A program made the position numbers and the translations under genes. A stretch of DNA of 5,395 nt. Source: Lachnospiraceae bacterium UBA4292. GTDB taxonomy: Bacteria; Bacillota; Clostridia; Lachnospirales; Lachnospiraceae. Position 1 is the first letter of the stretch; the number at the start of each line of letters is the position of its first letter. Location of the stretch: the NCBI GenBank assembly GCA_002395865.1, contig DGVE01000067.1, positions 1 to 5,395 of the forward strand, written 5' to 3'. Under the pieces are notes generated by a model, which saw only the letters and a list, made by a program, of their open reading frames with translations, was not told the origin of the DNA and made no database searches. Below, in pieces: positions 4,658-5,395 of this stretch.

Positions 4658-5395
4658 ATGAGTGAGGAAATCTTCGACATAAAGAGATTCGACCAATACC
4701 GAGAGGACAACCGCCTTGAGGTCAAGAAATGTGAAGGCGGCCTTCCAGCCAGCCTATGGGAGAGCTATTCTGCCATGGCAAATTGCTATGGCGGAGTTAT
4801 CATCATTGGTGTGGGCGAAAGAAATGACGGAAGCTTCTACACCACGGGTCTGCAGGACGCCGCAGGGCTAAAGAAGGTGTTCTGGGATACCATTAACAGC
4901 CGCAGTAAGGTCAATATAAATCTTCTGATGGACGAAGATGTGAAGACATATGAGCTGAACGGTGACGTCATTTTGGTAATCAATGTTCCCCGTGCAAGGC
5001 GTGATCAGAGACCGGTATATATCAACAACGATATATGGAACGGAACCTATCGCAGAAACTGGGAGGGAGACTATCACTGTACAAAGTCGGAGATCAGATC
5101 CATGCTCCGTGATGAGCCGGAAGATACCATGGATATGATAGTCCTTGAAGACTATACGCTTAAGGAACTCAGCGATGAAACAGTGCAGGCATATCGCAAT
5201 TACTTCAGTGCCGTGAAACCGGGGCATGTGTGGGAAAATCTGCCAAAAGAGGAATTCGTTGAAAAAATCGGTGCCGCCGGCAGACTGAAGAACGGAGAAC
5301 TAAGACCGACTGTTGCGGGGCTTTTAATGTTCGGCGAGGAGTATAGGATCGTAAGCTATTTTCCCACCTATTTCCTTGATTACAGAGAGGTGCTT
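4658..5395 (+). CDS. AlbA_2 (Schlafen-type) domain protein, 3' end outside the window
   Basis: 246 codons are visible with no stop. The start is ATG 4658, with AAGGAG (4645-4650) 7 bases before it. Residues about 10-125 form an AlbA_2 domain: RLEVKKCEGGLP, then AMANCYGGVIIIGVGERNDG with the glycine-rich A-N-x-x-G-G-x-x-x-x-G-V signature, and a later RRNWEGDYHC stretch. The TVAGLLMFGEE segment late in the visible part is typical of this family, whose members often continue into a GHKL ATPase-like (HATPase_c_4) or winged-helix region; that part would lie outside the window. These proteins are often annotated as RecG-like helicases or transcriptional regulators, but no helicase motif is visible. 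Some relatives belong to defence loci or have Schlafen-like nucleic-acid functions. It has its own promoter and a double palindrome, so it is a separate transcription unit from the RNA ligase genes, in the same orientation. Confidence 0.87.
   Translation, partial: MSEEIFDIKRFDQYREDNRLEVKKCEGGLPASLWESYSAMANCYGGVIIIGVGERNDGSFYTTGLQDAAGLKKVFWDTINSRSKVNINLLMDEDVKTYELNGDVILVINVPRARRDQRPVYINNDIWNGTYRRNWEGDYHCTKSEIRSMLRDEPEDTMDMIVLEDYTLKELSDETVQAYRNYFSAVKPGHVWENLPKEEFVEKIGAAGRLKNGELRPTVAGLLMFGEEYRIVSYFPTYFLDYREVL

Overview
The window looks like chromosomal DNA of a Gram-positive Firmicute, most likely a Clostridia/Lachnospiraceae-type gut or rumen bacterium. This is inference from the very strong AGGAGGTGA-type ribosome binding sites, T-rich intrinsic terminators, sigma-A promoters with extended -10 boxes, and the pairing of a condensation-fold acyltransferase with a zinc-ribbon membrane protein. 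No taxonomic marker is present.

Region 1 (1-1648) is the end of an operon. It holds a 5'-truncated acyltransferase of the condensation/alcohol acetyltransferase superfamily. An ATGA overlap joins it to a small protein with an N-terminal CxxC...CxxC zinc ribbon and about six membrane segments (DUF6320-like).

Region 2 (1674-4533) is the interesting part. A good promoter (1674-1702) drives a helical, coiled-coil-like protein of unknown function (1736-2389), which ends at a 12-bp perfect terminator hairpin. A gene-free stretch of about 440 bases follows. It contains an almost complete tRNA cloverleaf (2507-2573) with perfect D, anticodon and T arms. However, the acceptor stem has only 5 bp, there is no CCA at the normal place, and the anticodon is an unusual AUG. 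Further hairpins surround it, followed by an attenuator-like set of three mutually exclusive repeats and a second terminator-like hairpin directly before the next gene. That gene is an Rnl5 (Deinococcus DRB0094-type) RNA ligase with all nucleotidyltransferase motifs intact. A compact calcineurin-like metallophosphoesterase follows, then a terminator. My reading is a candidate RNA-repair cassette: the phosphoesterase could heal RNA 3' ends, the ligase could seal breaks, and the tRNA mimic could be a guide, scaffold, decoy substrate or damage sensor controlling expression. The proteins are recognised from motifs. The joint function is inference.

Region 3 (4534-5395) holds a new promoter, two back-to-back perfect palindromes (candidate operator) and the first 246 codons of an AlbA_2/Schlafen-type protein that runs off the window. 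Such proteins are often regulators or defence-associated, but its link to the repair cassette is unproven.
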